Below are positions 51,430 to 62,440 of a stretch of DNA of 64,000 bases, piece by piece. Both the position numbers and the translations under genes were made by a program. The DNA lies in contig NZ_NERX01000002.1 in the NCBI RefSeq assembly GCF_003063335.1, forward strand, positions 372,001 to 436,000. Direction: 5' to 3'. How positions within the stretch are numbered: position 1 is the stretch's first letter; each line of letters starts with the position of its first letter. The notes beneath the pieces were generated by a model that was not told the DNA's origin, ran no database searches, and saw only the letters and a list, made by a program, of their open reading frames with translations. Origin of the DNA: Limnohabitans sp. MMS-10A-192. Lineage in GTDB: Bacteria; Pseudomonadota; Gammaproteobacteria; Burkholderiales; Burkholderiaceae_C.

Positions 51430-54147
51430 ATGCAAGACAAGTACAACCACCTCGAAGTCGAACCCGCAGCGCAGTCCCGCTGGACGGCCCGCGATGCCTA
51501 CCGCGTCACCGAAGACGCCAGCAAAAAGAAGTTCTACGCCTGCTCCATGCTGCCTTACCCCAGCGGCAAGCTGCACATGGGCCACGTGCGCAACTACACC
51601 ATCAACGACATGCTCACGCGCAGCCTGCGCATGAAGGGCTTCAACGTCTTGATGCCCATGGGATGGGACGCTTTTGGCCTGCCCGCTGAAAACGCCGCCC
51701 TCAAAAACGGCGTGCCCCCGGCCAAATGGACGTACGAGAACATCGCGTACATGAAAAAGCAGATGCAGGCGATGGGCTTGGCCATCGACTGGTCTCGCGA
51801 AGTTGCCACCTGCGACCCTACTTATTACAAGTGGAACCAGTGGTTGTTCCTCAAGATGCTCGAAAAAGGCATCGCCTACCGCAAGACCCAAGTCGTCAAC
51901 TGGGACCCGGTGGACCAGACCGTGCTGGCCAACGAGCAGGTCATCGACGGCAAAGGCTGGCGCACCGGCGCTCCGGTCGAAAAGCGCGAGATCCCGGGCT
52001 ATTACCTGAACATCACCCAGTATGCGCAAGAGCTGCTGGACCATGTGCAGATCGGCAACGACAAGGCCACGCTGAACGGCTGGCCCGACAAAGTGCGCCT
52101 GATGCAGGAAAACTGGATCGGCAAATCTGAGGGCGTGCGCTTTGCGTTCCCGCACAGCATCGCTGGCGCTGACGGCGCTTTGATTGGCGACGGCAAGATG
52201 TACGTCTTCACCACCCGCGCCGACACCATCATGGGCGTGACCTTTTGTGCCGTGGCGGCTGAACACCCGTTGGCACTGCATGCTGCTTCGTCCAACGCTG
52301 CTTTGGCGGCGTTCCTGGAAGAGTGCAAAACCGGTGGCACCACCGAAGCCGAGCTGGCCACTCAAGAGAAAAAGGGCATGCCCACGGGCCTGTTCGTCAC
52401 GCACCCATTGACCGGTGCGCAAGTTGAAGTGTGGGTGGGCAACTACGTGCTCATGAGTTACGGCGACGGTGCCGTCATGGGCGTGCCCGCGCACGACGAG
52501 CGTGACTTCGCGTTTGCACTCAAATACGCATTGCCAATCCAGCAGGTCGTATCCGTCAAAGACCAAGCCTTCGACGCCACCGTCTGGCAGGACTGGTACG
52601 GTGACAAGCAAACTTGCGTGTGCATCAATTCGGGTGAACTCGATGGTTTGACCCAAAAAGCCGCCGTGACCCAAGTGGCCGAACTGCTCGCCGCCAAAGG
52701 CCTGGGCGAGAAGAAAACCACCTGGCGTTTGCGCGACTGGGGCGTGAGCCGCCAGCGCTACTGGGGCACGCCGATCCCGATCATCCATTGCGACGAGCAC
52801 GGCGCGGTGCCCGTGCCCGAAAAAGACCTGCCCGTGGTGCTGCCGCAAGACTGCATCCCGGACGGCTCGGGCAACCCGCTGCACAAGCACGAAGGCTTCC
52901 ACGCGGGCGTGACATGCCCCGTGTGCGGCAAGTCCGCACGCCGCGAGACCGACACCATGGACACCTTTGTGGATTCGTCCTGGTACTTCATGCGCTACTG
53001 CGACCCGACCAACACCGAGAAGATGGTGGCAGAGGGTGCGGACTATTGGATGCGGGACCAGAACAACGCCACTGGCGGCAGCGGCATGGACCAATACATC
53101 GGCGGCATCGAGCACGCCATCCTGCATTTGCTCTACGCCCGCTTCTGGACCAAGGTCATGCGCGATTTGGGCCTGGTCAAGGTCGATGAGCCCTTCAGCA
53201 AGCTGCTCACGCAGGGCATGGTGCTCAACCACATCTATTCGCGCCGCACCGCCAAGGGCGGCAAGGACTACTTCTGGCCGCACGACGTGGAGCATGTGCT
53301 CGACGAGACCGGCAAGGTGATCGGCGCCAAGCTCAAGAACGAAGCCGACAGCGGCGATGGCCGCTTGCCCGTGGGCACCGCCATCGACTATGAGGGCGTG
53401 GGCACCATGTCCAAGTCCAAGAACAACGGCGTGGACCCGCAAGACCTGATCGAGCGCTACGGTGCCGACACGGCGCGCCTGTACACCATGTTCACCGCAC
53501 CGCCTGAGGTGACGCTGGAGTGGAACGACTCTGCCGTGGAAGGCAGCTACCGCTTCTTGCGCCGAGTGTGGAACTTCGCTTTCAAGCACCACGAATTGCT
53601 GCGTTCGGCCACAAGCCAAGACCTGAGCCAAGCCGCCTTGGGCGATGCGGCCAAAGCCTTGCGCCGCGAGATGCACCTGGTGCTCAAGCAAGTCGGTTAC
53701 GACTACGAGCGCATGCAGTACAACACCGTGGTGTCCGGCTGCATGAAGCTGCTCAACGCGTTGGAAGATTTCAAGCCCGATGGCAGTGCAGGCGATACCG
53801 CCGCCCTGTGCGAAGGCGTCTCCCTCTTGATGCGCATGCTTTACCCCGCCTGCCCGCACATCACCGACGAAGTTTGGCAGCAACTGGGTTTTGCCCAAGC
53901 TGCAGGCGAGTTGCTCGATGCGCCTTGGCCCACCGTGGACGAGTCGGCTTTGGAGCGCGACCAGATCGAGCTGATGCTGCAAATCAACGGCAAGCTGCGC
54001 GGGTCCATCCTGGTGCCTGCGTCAGCCGACAAAGCGCAGATTGAGGCCGCTGCCTTGGCCAACGAGGCCTTTGTCAAGCAGGCCGCTGGCGCTGCGCCCA
54101 AGAAGGTCATCGTGGTGCCGGGCCGTTTGGTCAACATCGTCGTCTGA
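51430..54147 (+). CDS. leuS: Leucyl-tRNA synthetase
   Basis: LeuRS charges tRNA-Leu and proofreads noncognate residues. The 905-residue class I enzyme has the HIGH-type motif HMGH (49-52) in [19 protein letters not shown], the editing domain with [21 protein letters not shown] and [49 protein letters not shown], and the KMSKS-type TMSKSKNNG (about 659-667). The C-terminal tail ends [14 protein letters not shown]. It heads a leuS-lptE-holA run with gaps of about 10 bp. Confidence 0.98.
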   Translation: MQDKYNHLEVEPAAQSRWTARDAYRVTEDASKKKFYACSMLPYPSGKLHMGHVRNYTINDMLTRSLRMKGFNVLMPMGWDAFGLPAENAALKNGVPPAKWTYENIAYMKKQMQAMGLAIDWSREVATCDPTYYKWNQWLFLKMLEKGIAYRKTQVVNWDPVDQTVLANEQVIDGKGWRTGAPVEKREIPGYYLNITQYAQELLDHVQIGNDKATLNGWPDKVRLMQENWIGKSEGVRFAFPHSIAGADGALIGDGKMYVFTTRADTIMGVTFCAVAAEHPLALHAASSNAALAAFLEECKTGGTTEAELATQEKKGMPTGLFVTHPLTGAQVEVWVGNYVLMSYGDGAVMGVPAHDERDFAFALKYALPIQQVVSVKDQAFDATVWQDWYGDKQTCVCINSGELDGLTQKAAVTQVAELLAAKGLGEKKTTWRLRDWGVSRQRYWGTPIPIIHCDEHGAVPVPEKDLPVVLPQDCIPDGSGNPLHKHEGFHAGVTCPVCGKSARRETDTMDTFVDSSWYFMRYCDPTNTEKMVAEGADYWMRDQNNATGGSGMDQYIGGIEHAILHLLYARFWTKVMRDLGLVKVDEPFSKLLTQGMVLNHIYSRRTAKGGKDYFWPHDVEHVLDETGKVIGAKLKNEADSGDGRLPVGTAIDYEGVGTMSKSKNNGVDPQDLIERYGADTARLYTMFTAPPEVTLEWNDSAVEGSYRFLRRVWNFAFKHHELLRSATSQDLSQAALGDAAKALRREMHLVLKQVGYDYERMQYNTVVSGCMKLLNALEDFKPDGSAGDTAALCEGVSLLMRMLYPACPHITDEVWQQLGFAQAAGELLDAPWPTVDESALERDQIELMLQINGKLRGSILVPASADKAQIEAAALANEAFVKQAAGAAPKKVIVVPGRLVNIVV

Positions 54148-54155
54148 GAGTCCGC

Positions 54156-54698
54156 ATGAACGCTTCGCGCCGCCGCATCTTGACTGCTTTGGCCATCGCT
54201 CCGGCGGTGGCCCTGACGGCTTGTGGCTTTGCGCTGCGCCAGACGCAGGATTTCCCGTTCAAGACCCTGTACGGCAACTTCTCGGAAAGCTCACCGCTGG
54301 GCGTGGAGCTGCGCCGCAACTTGCTGGGCTCGGGCCGCATTGACCTGGTGACCGACCCCAAGAAAATGCCGGACACCGATGCCATCCTCGACATCCTGAG
54401 CGAAGTTCGCCAGCAGGTGGTGGTGGGCATGAATGCCTCCGGTCAGGTGCGCGAGATGCAGTTGCGCTTGCGTGTGAGCTTCCGGCTGCGCACGCCGCAA
54501 GGCGAGGAGTGGATCGAGCCGGTGGAGCTCTACCAACAGCGCGATTTGAGCTTCACAGAAACGGCGGCCTTGTCCAAGGAAATCGAGATGGGCATGATGT
54601 ACCGTGACATGCAAACGGACATCGTGCAGCAGATCATGCGCCGCTTGTCACTTGTCAAGCCCCGAAAAATCATGCCTGCAGCGCCGGCCAAACCCTGA
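54156..54698 (+). CDS. lptE: LPS-assembly lipoprotein LptE
   Basis: LptE plugs the LptD barrel that places lipopolysaccharide in the outer leaflet. The 180-residue protein has a signal peptide with lipobox LTAC (Cys23, MNASRRRILTALAIAPAVALTACGF) and the typical TLYGNFSESSPLGVELRRNL and LRVSFRLRTPQGEEWIEPVELYQQRDLSFTE segments. Its place between leuS and holA is the standard position of lptE in beta- and gammaproteobacteria and secures the call. The last residues form a short basic tail. Confidence 0.94.
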   Translation: MNASRRRILTALAIAPAVALTACGFALRQTQDFPFKTLYGNFSESSPLGVELRRNLLGSGRIDLVTDPKKMPDTDAILDILSEVRQQVVVGMNASGQVREMQLRLRVSFRLRTPQGEEWIEPVELYQQRDLSFTETAALSKEIEMGMMYRDMQTDIVQQIMRRLSLVKPRKIMPAAPAKP

Positions 54699-54708
54699 CG
54701 CCTGAGCG

Positions 54709-55761
54709 ATGCAACTGGCCCTTCCTCAGCTGAGCGCGCACCTGCAAAAAGGCTTGCGCAGCCTCTACACCTTGCACGGTGACGAAGCCTTGCTCATCCA
54801 GGAGGCGGCCGATGCCATTCGAGCGGCGGCCCGAGCGCAGGGCTACACCGAACGCACGGTGCACACCGTGGCGGGTGCACACTTTGACTGGAGCGAAGTG
54901 CTGGCCGCAGGCGGCTCCATGAGCCTGTTTGCCGACAAACAAATTGTGGAAGTGCGCATCCCCTCGGGCAAGCCCGGCAAAGAGGGCAGTCCGGCCATCC
55001 AGCAGTTGGCCGAATCGGCGCAGGGCAACGACAGCACGCTGACCTTGTTCTTGTTGCCCCGACTGGATGCGGCCACCCGCAAAGGGGCCTGGTTTGGTGC
55101 GTTGGAAGGCGCGGGCGTGACCCTTCAGATCGACCCGGTGGACCGCAACGCTTTGCCGCAGTGGATCGCCCAGCGCTTGCAGCGTCAGGGCCAAAGCGTG
55201 GCCGCAGGCGAAGAAGGGCAGCGCACCTTGCAGTTTTTTGCCGACCGCGTGGAAGGCAACTTGCTGGCAGCGCACCAAGAGATCCAGAAACTCGGTTTGC
55301 TCCACCCCGCGGGCGAACTCAGCCAGGACCAAGTCGAAGCGGCGGTGCTCAATGTCGCGCGTTACGACGTGTTCAAGCTGTCCGAGTCGGTCTTGTCCGG
55401 GCAGGTCTCGCGTGTGCAGCGCATGCTGGACGGCCTGCAGGCCGAGGGCGAAGCCGCTGTGCTGGTGCACTACACCCTGGCCGAAGACATCCGGGCCCTC
55501 AAGCGCGTCAAAGACGCCATGGCTGCAGGCAAGCCCTTGCCCATGGCCCTGCGGGAGCAGCGTGTCTGGGGCCCGCGTGAGCGTTTGTTTGAGCGCGTCT
55601 TGCCCCGCTTGTCCGAAGCCCGCCTGAACGGCTTGCTGCAATCGGCCCACCAGGTGGACGGCATCGTCAAAGGCCTGAAGGTGCCCGATTGGCCGACCGA
55701 CCCCTGGCAAGCCTTGGGGCGCTTGGCCATGCGGTTTTCGCGCATGTGCATGGTGCGTTGA
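54709..55761 (+). CDS. holA: DNA polymerase III subunit delta
   Basis: HolA is the wrench subunit of the clamp loader that opens the beta sliding clamp. The 350-residue protein shows QKGLRSLYTLHGDEALLIQEAADAIRAAARAQGY near the start, SLFADKQIVEVRIPSGKPGKEG, the segment RVEGNLLAAHQEIQKLGLLHP and the C-terminal collar helices (LFERVLPRLSEARLNGLLQSAHQVDGIVKGL). It follows lptE by 10 bp. The length fits the family (about 340). Confidence 0.95.
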   Translation: MQLALPQLSAHLQKGLRSLYTLHGDEALLIQEAADAIRAAARAQGYTERTVHTVAGAHFDWSEVLAAGGSMSLFADKQIVEVRIPSGKPGKEGSPAIQQLAESAQGNDSTLTLFLLPRLDAATRKGAWFGALEGAGVTLQIDPVDRNALPQWIAQRLQRQGQSVAAGEEGQRTLQFFADRVEGNLLAAHQEIQKLGLLHPAGELSQDQVEAAVLNVARYDVFKLSESVLSGQVSRVQRMLDGLQAEGEAAVLVHYTLAEDIRALKRVKDAMAAGKPLPMALREQRVWGPRERLFERVLPRLSEARLNGLLQSAHQVDGIVKGLKVPDWPTDPWQALGRLAMRFSRMCMVR

Positions 55762-55806
55762 TTCCAGCGCTGCGCCATCCCCTTGGCATCTGCGAAAATG
55801 GGCCCC

Positions 55807-57078
55807 ATGAACACCGTTGAACACGTCCAAACCCTCGGGCAACAGGCCAAAAAAGCCTCGGCCTTGATGGCCAAGGCCTCTGCCGCCGTCAAGAACCAGG
55901 CCCTGCGCCGATTGGCCGCTTTGCTGCGCGAAAACACCGAAGCCCTGCAACTGGACAATGCCAAGGATTTGGCCCGCGCCCAAGCCAACGGCCTGTCCGA
56001 GCCCATGGTGGACCGCCTCAAGCTCACGCCCAAAGTGCTGGAAACCTGTGCCCAAGGCTGCGAGCAATTGGCCGCCATGCCCGATGTGATCGGCGAAATT
56101 TTGGGCATGAAGCAGCAACCCAGCGGCATCCGCGTGGGCCAGATGCGGGTGCCCATTGGCGTGTTCGGCATGATTTTCGAGAGCCGCCCCAATGTGACCA
56201 TTGAGGCGGCCAGCTTGTCGATCAAAAGCGGCAATGCCTGCATCTTGCGCGGTGGCTCCGAGGCGATCGACTCCAACAAGGCCTTGGCCAAGCTGGTGCA
56301 GCAAGCGCTGACCGACAGCGGTTTGCCGGTCGATGCGGTGCAATTGGTGCAGACCACCGACCGCGCCGCTGTAGGCCAGCTGATCACCATGCCGCAGTTT
56401 GTGGACGTGGTCATCCCCCGCGGGGGCAAGGGCTTGATCGAACGCATCAGCGCCGAGGCCAAGGTGCCGGTCATCAAGCACCTGGACGGCAATTGCCACA
56501 CCTATGTGGACGACCCGTGCGACATCGACATGGCGGTCCGGGTGGCCGACAACGCCAAAACGCAGAAGTACAGCCCCTGCAATGCCAGTGAGAGTTTGTT
56601 GGTGGCGCGTGGCGTGGCGGCCGAATTCCTGCCCAAGATTGGCGCCATTTATGCGGCCAAGGGCGTGGAAATGCGCTGCTGCCCCAAGGCCAAGGCCATT
56701 TTGAGCCAGGTCAGCGGGGCCAAGCTGCAAGACGCCACGGAGCAGGACTGGTTCGAGGAGTACCTGTCACCCATCATCAGCGTCAAGGTGGTGGATGGGC
56801 TGGACGAGGCGATTGCCCACATCAACCACTACAGCAGCCACCACACCGAAGCCATCCTGACGCGTGACCACATGCACGCCCAGCGTTTTTTGCGCGAGGT
56901 CGACTCGTCCAGCGTCATGGTCAACGCCAGCACCCGCTTTGCAGACGGTTTTGAGTACGGGCTGGGTGCCGAGATCGGCATCAGCACCGATAAATTCCAC
57001 GCGCGTGGCCCGGTGGGCATCGAAGGCCTGACCTCGCTCAAATACGTGGTGCTGGGCGAGGGCGAAGTCCGTACCTGA
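55807..57078 (+). CDS. proA: Glutamate-5-semialdehyde dehydrogenase (gamma-glutamyl phosphate reductase)
   Basis: ProA reduces gamma-glutamyl phosphate to glutamate semialdehyde with NADPH in proline synthesis. The 423-residue protein has the N-terminal [25 protein letters not shown], the cofactor region [37 protein letters not shown], the catalytic Cys258 in [12 protein letters not shown], and the end [37 protein letters not shown]. The ATG at 55807 fits the family start; one 24 bp upstream is in frame. No proB is in the window. It lies 45 bp after holA. Confidence 0.97.
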   Translation: MNTVEHVQTLGQQAKKASALMAKASAAVKNQALRRLAALLRENTEALQLDNAKDLARAQANGLSEPMVDRLKLTPKVLETCAQGCEQLAAMPDVIGEILGMKQQPSGIRVGQMRVPIGVFGMIFESRPNVTIEAASLSIKSGNACILRGGSEAIDSNKALAKLVQQALTDSGLPVDAVQLVQTTDRAAVGQLITMPQFVDVVIPRGGKGLIERISAEAKVPVIKHLDGNCHTYVDDPCDIDMAVRVADNAKTQKYSPCNASESLLVARGVAAEFLPKIGAIYAAKGVEMRCCPKAKAILSQVSGAKLQDATEQDWFEEYLSPIISVKVVDGLDEAIAHINHYSSHHTEAILTRDHMHAQRFLREVDSSSVMVNASTRFADGFEYGLGAEIGISTDKFHARGPVGIEGLTSLKYVVLGEGEVRT

Positions 57079-57175
57079 GCGCACGCAGATTTTGCGGCCA
57101 TGTCCGGTAGGTGCTTGTGTTGGCATCTTCCGGCCCCATATCATTTCTCAGTTCCCGTTTACCGAAGGCCAACCC

Positions 57176-58471
57176 ATGGTTCCCCATCTCGTCACAGCCC
57201 TCAATGGCCCCATCAACGAGCTCGAGCAGCGCATCCTCGACTCGATGCCGGCGATTGAGCGCTGGTTCCGTCTGGAGTGGATGGAGCACACCCCGCCGTT
57301 TTACACCTCGGTCGACATCCGCAATGCAGGCTTCAAGCTGGCCCCGGTGGACACCAACCTCTACCCCGGCGGCTGGAACAACCTGACGCCCGAGATGTTG
57401 CCTTTGGCGGTGCAAGCGGCGCAGGCAGCCATCGAGAAGATCTGCCCCGAGGCCAAAAACCTGCTGATCATTCCGGAAAACCACACCCGCAACACGTTCT
57501 ATTTGACGAACGTACTGCAGTTGCAGCGCATTTTCCACATGGCGGGCCTGAACGTGCGCATCGGCTCGATCAACCCCGACATCAAGGAGCCGACCACCAT
57601 CGAGCTGCCCAACGGCGAAAGTGTGACGCTGGAGCCCGTGGTGCGCAGCAAGCACCGCCTGGGCTTGAAAGACTTCGACCCCTGCACCATTTTGCTCAAC
57701 AACGACCTGTCGGCCGGTGCCCCAGGCATTCTGGAAGAGCTGCACGAGCAATTTTTGCTGCCGCCTTTGCACGCCGGCTGGAGCGTGCGCCGCAAGACCA
57801 AGCACTTTCAGAGCTACGAAGAAGTGGCCAAGCGTTTCGGCAAGCTGCTGGGCATTGACCCTTGGCTGATCAACCCCATGTTCAGCCAGTGCGGCGATGT
57901 CAACTTTGCCGAAGGCAAGGGCATGGAGTGCCTGCGCAGCAATGTGGATGCGCTGCTGACCAAGATCAAGCGCAAATACAAGGAATACGGCATCAACGAA
58001 AAGCCCTTTGTGGTCGTCAAGGCCGACAACGGCACCTATGGCATGGGCATCATGACCGTGCGCGATGTGTCCGATCTCGACGCGCTGAACCGCAAGACCC
58101 GCAACAAGATGAACGTCATCAAGGACGGCCAGACCGTCAACGACGTGATCATCCAGGAAGGCGTGCTGACCAACGAGCGCATCAACGACGCGGTGGCCGA
58201 GCCTGTCGTCTACATGATGGACCGCTATGTGGTGGGCGGGTTTTACCGCGTGCATGCCGAGCGCGGTGTGGACGAGAACCTGAACGCACCGGGTGCCAGC
58301 TTTGTGCCTTTGGCCTTTGCCGACACCCCGCACCTGCCCCAGCCGGGCATCAAACCCGGTGCCAGCGTGCCCAACCGCTTTTACATGTACGGCGTGATTG
58401 GCCGCCTGGCCATGTTGGCCGCCAGCTACGAGCTGGAAGCCACCGACCCCGAGGCCGAGGTGTACGACTGA
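57176..58471 (+). CDS. gshA: Glutamate--cysteine ligase, proteobacterial ATP-grasp type
   Basis: GshA makes gamma-glutamylcysteine, the first step of glutathione synthesis. The 431-residue protein is not the E. coli type but the smaller type first described from Acidithiobacillus and common in betaproteobacteria: VTALNGPINELEQRILDSMPAIERWFRLEWMEHTPPFYTSVDIRNAGFKLAPVDTNLYPGGWNNL, NHTRNTFYLTNVLQLQRIF, PFVVVKADNGTYGMGIMTVRDVSDL and ERINDAVAEPVVYMMDRYVVGGFYRVHAERG. It fits the presence of several glutathione-using proteins in the window. gshB is not present. Confidence 0.94.
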   Translation: MVPHLVTALNGPINELEQRILDSMPAIERWFRLEWMEHTPPFYTSVDIRNAGFKLAPVDTNLYPGGWNNLTPEMLPLAVQAAQAAIEKICPEAKNLLIIPENHTRNTFYLTNVLQLQRIFHMAGLNVRIGSINPDIKEPTTIELPNGESVTLEPVVRSKHRLGLKDFDPCTILLNNDLSAGAPGILEELHEQFLLPPLHAGWSVRRKTKHFQSYEEVAKRFGKLLGIDPWLINPMFSQCGDVNFAEGKGMECLRSNVDALLTKIKRKYKEYGINEKPFVVVKADNGTYGMGIMTVRDVSDLDALNRKTRNKMNVIKDGQTVNDVIIQEGVLTNERINDAVAEPVVYMMDRYVVGGFYRVHAERGVDENLNAPGASFVPLAFADTPHLPQPGIKPGASVPNRFYMYGVIGRLAMLAASYELEATDPEAEVYD

Positions 58472-58565
58472 AGTTGCTGCACTGCAACAAATTGTCGCCA
58501 AAGTCGGTGACATGCCCGCTTGAACGGGCGCAAAATAGCGAACTTCAAGTTTCAAAGCCTGACCC

Positions 58566-60452
58566 ATGGTCAGGCCATTTTTTGTGTCTTCTACAAAATC
58601 CTCACTCGCCGCCCTGACCTTGGGCGCCATTGGCGTGGTTTACGGCGACATCGGCACCAGCGTGCTGTACGCCATGAAAGAGGTCTTTGGCTCCGGCCAC
58701 GTGCCTTTCACGCCCGAGAACGTTTACGGCATCCTTTCCATCTTCTTCTGGACCTTGACCACCATCGTGTCGGTCAAGTACGTGGTGCTGGTGTTGCGTG
58801 CCGACAACCACGGCGAAGGTGGTTTGGTGGCCATGTTGGCGCTCGCTTCGCAATCGGTCAAAGACAAACCCCAACTGCGCAAAGTTTTGCTGGTGGTCGG
58901 CATCTTTGGCACCTGCCTCTTTTATGGCGATGGCGTCATCACCCCCGCGATTTCGGTGCTGTCGGCCGTCGAGGGTCTTGAAGTCATTTCGCCCACCTTC
59001 AAGAAATCGGTCATTCCGCTCACCTTGGTGATTTTGTTTGGCTTGTTTTGGGTGCAAAAGCGCGGCACGGCGGGCATCGGCAAGTTCTTTGGCCCGATCA
59101 CCTTGGTCTGGTTTGCCGCCATCGCTGTGCTGGGGGTGTCGCACATCGTTCAACGCCCTGAAATCCTGTTCGCCATCAGCCCGCATTACGCATTGAGCTT
59201 CATGTGGAACGAGCCGGGCACCACCTTCATCATTTTGGGCGCGGTCGTGTTGTGCGTCACAGGCGGTGAAGCGCTGTATGCGGACATGGGGCACTTTGGC
59301 AAAAAGCCCATTCGTCTGGCTTGGTTCAGCGTGGTCATGCCTTGCTTGGTGCTGAACTATTTTGGCCAAGGCGCGCTCTTGTTGTCTGAGCCTGAAGCGG
59401 TCAAAAATCCGTTTTTCATGATGGCGCCCGACTGGGCCTTGCTGCCCTTGGTGGGCCTGGCCACCATGGCCACCGTGATCGCTTCGCAGGCCCTGATTTC
59501 GGGGGCCTTCAGCGTGACCAAACAGGTGATCCAGCTGGGCTACCTGCCGCGCCTGCAAGTGCTGCACACCAGTGAGACCGACACTGGTCAGATCTACATG
59601 CCCTTTGTGAACTGGGGTTTGTTTGTGGCCATCGTGATGGCGGTGGTCATGTTCAAGTCGTCGAGCAACTTGGCCGCCGCTTATGGCATTGCGGTGTGCA
59701 CCGACATGCTGATCACCACGGTGCTCACCTTCTTTGTGATCCGTTACGCCTGGAAGCTGCCGCTGGCGCTGTGCATTGGGGCCACCGGTTTCTTCTTTGT
59801 GGTCGATCTGGCGTTCTGGGCCTCCAACCTGCTCAAGTTGTTTGACGGCGGCTGGTTCCCGCTCATGATCGGCGCAGCCGTGTTCACCCTCATGCTGACC
59901 TGGCACGATGGGCGACGCCTGCTCAACGAGTCCTTGCGCACAGATGCCCTGCAGTTGACGGATTTTCTGGAAGCGGTTTTCATCTCTGCGCCCACGCGGG
60001 TGGAGGGCACGGCCGTCTTCCTGACGGCCGAGACAGGGGCCGTGCCCAATGCCTTGTTGCACAACCTCAAGCACAACAAGGTTTTGCACGAGCGCAATCT
60101 GTTTGTCACCGTGCGCAGCCACGAGGTGCCGCGCGTGGACGCGAGTCAGCGTCTGGACGTGACGCCCTTGGGGCATGACTGCTGGCAGGTCATCGTCAAC
60201 TACGGCTTCAAGGACAACCCCGACTTGCCATCGGCACTGGCCACCATTGAAGACGATGGCTACAAACTCGATCCGATGATGACCAGCTACTTCCTGTCAC
60301 GCGACATCGTGATCCCGACGATTGGCGGCGGCATGGCCACTTGGCGGGAAAAGCTCTTTGCCCAGATGCACCACAACGCCAGTGCAGCGGCCGAGTTCCT
60401 GAACCTGCCCACCAACGCGGTGGTCGAGCTGGGCTCGAAGATCGAGATCTGA
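58566..60452 (+). CDS. kup: Low-affinity potassium transporter Kup
   Basis: Kup takes up K+ with protons. The 628-residue protein has twelve hydrophobic helices in the first 450 residues, with [28 protein letters not shown] at helix 1, [32 protein letters not shown], and [46 protein letters not shown], the family signatures. A C-terminal cytoplasmic domain follows (from [13 protein letters not shown] to the end) with [11 protein letters not shown]. It starts 94 bp after gshA. In E. coli, PtsN regulates K+ carriers, and ptsN occurs 11 kb upstream, but no direct link can be seen. Confidence 0.96.
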   Translation: MVRPFFVSSTKSSLAALTLGAIGVVYGDIGTSVLYAMKEVFGSGHVPFTPENVYGILSIFFWTLTTIVSVKYVVLVLRADNHGEGGLVAMLALASQSVKDKPQLRKVLLVVGIFGTCLFYGDGVITPAISVLSAVEGLEVISPTFKKSVIPLTLVILFGLFWVQKRGTAGIGKFFGPITLVWFAAIAVLGVSHIVQRPEILFAISPHYALSFMWNEPGTTFIILGAVVLCVTGGEALYADMGHFGKKPIRLAWFSVVMPCLVLNYFGQGALLLSEPEAVKNPFFMMAPDWALLPLVGLATMATVIASQALISGAFSVTKQVIQLGYLPRLQVLHTSETDTGQIYMPFVNWGLFVAIVMAVVMFKSSSNLAAAYGIAVCTDMLITTVLTFFVIRYAWKLPLALCIGATGFFFVVDLAFWASNLLKLFDGGWFPLMIGAAVFTLMLTWHDGRRLLNESLRTDALQLTDFLEAVFISAPTRVEGTAVFLTAETGAVPNALLHNLKHNKVLHERNLFVTVRSHEVPRVDASQRLDVTPLGHDCWQVIVNYGFKDNPDLPSALATIEDDGYKLDPMMTSYFLSRDIVIPTIGGGMATWREKLFAQMHHNASAAAEFLNLPTNAVVELGSKIEI

Positions 60453-60459
60453 TCTGTGC

Positions 60460-60569
60460 CATGCCGGACTGGGTCCGGTATGCATGTGCTTGAGCTGCAT
60501 GGACCCCGCATCGCGTGCGGGGTGACGTGAATCAATTGGGGTCAAATCAATTGGGGTCAGATTCCAATT
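60460..60569. repeat. Palindromic repeat followed by a tandem ggggtca repeat
   Basis: Between convergent kup and psd lie the hairpin-forming segments atgccggactgggtccggtat and ccccgcatcgcgtgcgggg (about 60465-60524), members of the same family as at 19.9 kb. These are followed by two direct copies of aatcaattggggtca (60530-60559) and then attccaatta. Motifs with ggggtca at their core are typical of REP-like palindromes moved by RAYT transposases, but no such transposase is nearby. Confidence 0.7.
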
Positions 60570-61425
60570 ATTTCAACGTTCCCATCCCCTCGCCCATGCA
60601 AATGGGCCGCGTGGGTGTCCAGTCGGCGTTGAATTGAATCACGCCTTGGGGGAACAGCATCACCACGGTGGAGCCGAGCAAAAAGCGGCCCATCTCTTCG
60701 CCCTGTGCCAAGCTGATGTTGCCCATCTCGTAGGCCCATTCGCGCACTTGGCCGGGGCGCGGTGGGTTGACCACGCCGTGCCACACGGTGGCCATGCTGC
60801 CCACAATCGTCGCGCCCACCAGCACCATCACAAAGGGGCCGTGCTCGCCTTCAAACACGCAGACCACCCGCTCGTTGCGCGCAAACAGGCCGGGCACACC
60901 GCGTGCCGTGGTCGGGTTGACCGAGAACAGATCCCCCGGCACGTAAATCATGCGCGTCAGGCGTCCCGCGCAAGGCATGTGGATGCGGTGGTAGTCGCGC
61001 GGACTCAGGTAGAGCGTGGCAAATTCACCGTCCTGAAACTGTGCCGCCAGCGCCGCGTCGCCGCCCACCAAAGCGCGTGTGCTGTAGCTGTGGCCCTTGG
61101 CCTGAAACACCTGATCGCCAGAAATGGGGCCGCACTGGCTGATGGCCCCGTCCACCGGGCTCACATAAGCCGCATCGGCCAGTGGCCGTGCGCTGGCCTT
61201 GAGCGGGCGGGTGAAAAACTCGTTGAAGCTCTTGTAGCTGGCCGTGTCCGGGTTGGCCGCTTCAGCCATATTGACGTTGTAGCGACGCACAAAGCGATCG
61301 ATGATGCCGGTGGTCACACCGCCCCACTGGCTGCCCGCCACCCAACCCGCAAAGGTGGTCAGGGCTTGTTTGGGAATCAGGTACTGCGGCAAAACCGCCA
61401 GACGGTCAGAAATGGAAGGGGACAT
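60568..61425 (-). CDS. psd: Phosphatidylserine decarboxylase proenzyme
   Basis: Psd makes phosphatidylethanolamine at the inner membrane. The 285-residue proenzyme self-cleaves at LGST (250-253), where Ser252 becomes the pyruvoyl group. The catalytic Asp92 (VDG) and His149 (YHRIHMP) are present. The N-terminal KSFNEFFTRPLKASARP and the IVGSMATVWHGVV segment also match the family. It is divergent from the ABC exporter genes with an 83-bp gap and converges with kup across the repeat region. Confidence 0.97.
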   Translation of the reverse strand: MSPSISDRLAVLPQYLIPKQALTTFAGWVAGSQWGGVTTGIIDRFVRRYNVNMAEAANPDTASYKSFNEFFTRPLKASARPLADAAYVSPVDGAISQCGPISGDQVFQAKGHSYSTRALVGGDAALAAQFQDGEFATLYLSPRDYHRIHMPCAGRLTRMIYVPGDLFSVNPTTARGVPGLFARNERVVCVFEGEHGPFVMVLVGATIVGSMATVWHGVVNPPRPGQVREWAYEMGNISLAQGEEMGRFLLGSTVVMLFPQGVIQFNADWTPTRPICMGEGMGTLK

Positions 61426-61508
61426 GTGGTGGCCGCCGGGGGCGGTTCAGAAGAAGGCACTGATTTTATCGGGCAGCCCGACGCTCTCGGCACAGGCACA
61501 ATCCAGCC

Positions 61509-62438
61509 ATGAACACCCCTTTGCTTTCGGTCGATCACCTAGTCAAGCGCTACGGCGATGCCACGGTGGTCAACGACCTGTCTTTCCACATCGAACCCGG
61601 CGAATGCCTGGGCGTGATCGGCCCCAACGGTGCGGGCAAAACCACCACCTTGCGCATGTGCCTGGGTTTGTCGCAACCCGATGGCGGCTCCATCCGTTAT
61701 TTCGACGGTTTGCAAATGCCGCGTGACGCGCTGGACATCAAGGCCCGCTTGGGCGTGGTCGCGCAGATGGACACGCTGGACCCGGACTTCACAGCAGAAG
61801 AAAACCTGCTGGTGTTTGGCCGCTACTTCGGATTGCCCGATGCCGTGATCCGCGAGCGCATTCCCCAACTTCTGGAGTTTGGTGCACTGAGCCATAAAGC
61901 CAAAGCCAAGCCGGGCGAGTTGTCGGGGGGCATGAAGCGGCGCCTGAGCTTGTCCCGCGCCCTCATCAACCACCCGCAACTCTTGATGCTGGACGAGCCC
62001 ACCACGGGGCTGGACCCACAGGCGCGCCACCTGATGTGGGAGCGGCTGCAGGTGCTGCTGCAAGAGGGCAAGTCCATCTTGCTCACCACCCATTTCATGG
62101 ACGAAGCCGAGCGCCTGTGCTCGCGCCTGCTGGTGCTGGACCAAGGCCGCAAGATCGCCGAAGGCAAACCCCGCGATTTGATCGCCGAGCACCTGGAGCC
62201 TGAAGTGGTTGAGGTGTTTGGCCAAGGCGCGGTGGCGCTGGCGCAAGAAGCCAGCTTGAAGGCACTGGCTGGGCGTGTCGAGGTCAGCGGCGAAACGGTT
62301 TTCTTCTACACCCAAGACAGCCGCGCGTTGATGCACGCGCTAGAGGCCTGGCCCGCGCTGCGCACCTTGCACCGCCCTTCCAACCTGGAAGACCTGTTCC
62401 TGAAGTTGACCGGACGCCAGATCCGCGAGGAAGGTTGA
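61509..62438 (+). CDS. ABC transporter ATP-binding protein, NodI-like
   Basis: A 309-residue ABC ATPase of the ABC-2/NodI type. Walker A is GPNGAGKTTTLRMCLGL, the signature LSGGMKRRLSLSRALINHP, Walker [21 protein letters not shown], and the H-loop LLTTHFMDEAERLCSRLLVLD. The C-terminal 80 residues (HLEPEVVEVFGQGAVALAQEASLKALAGRVEVSGETVFFY) match the NodI/DrrA extension. It pairs with the permease gene that starts 2 bp after its stop. In Comamonadaceae such pairs are general exporters rather than nodulation factors; the substrate is unknown. Confidence 0.92.
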   Translation: MNTPLLSVDHLVKRYGDATVVNDLSFHIEPGECLGVIGPNGAGKTTTLRMCLGLSQPDGGSIRYFDGLQMPRDALDIKARLGVVAQMDTLDPDFTAEENLLVFGRYFGLPDAVIRERIPQLLEFGALSHKAKAKPGELSGGMKRRLSLSRALINHPQLLMLDEPTTGLDPQARHLMWERLQVLLQEGKSILLTTHFMDEAERLCSRLLVLDQGRKIAEGKPRDLIAEHLEPEVVEVFGQGAVALAQEASLKALAGRVEVSGETVFFYTQDSRALMHALEAWPALRTLHRPSNLEDLFLKLTGRQIREEG

Positions 62439-62440
62439 TC

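Noticed and set aside
51415-53982. 855-codon minus-strand open frame opposite leuS
   Set aside because: It mirrors the leuS codons, and leuS has full-length motifs, so the antisense frame is not a gene.
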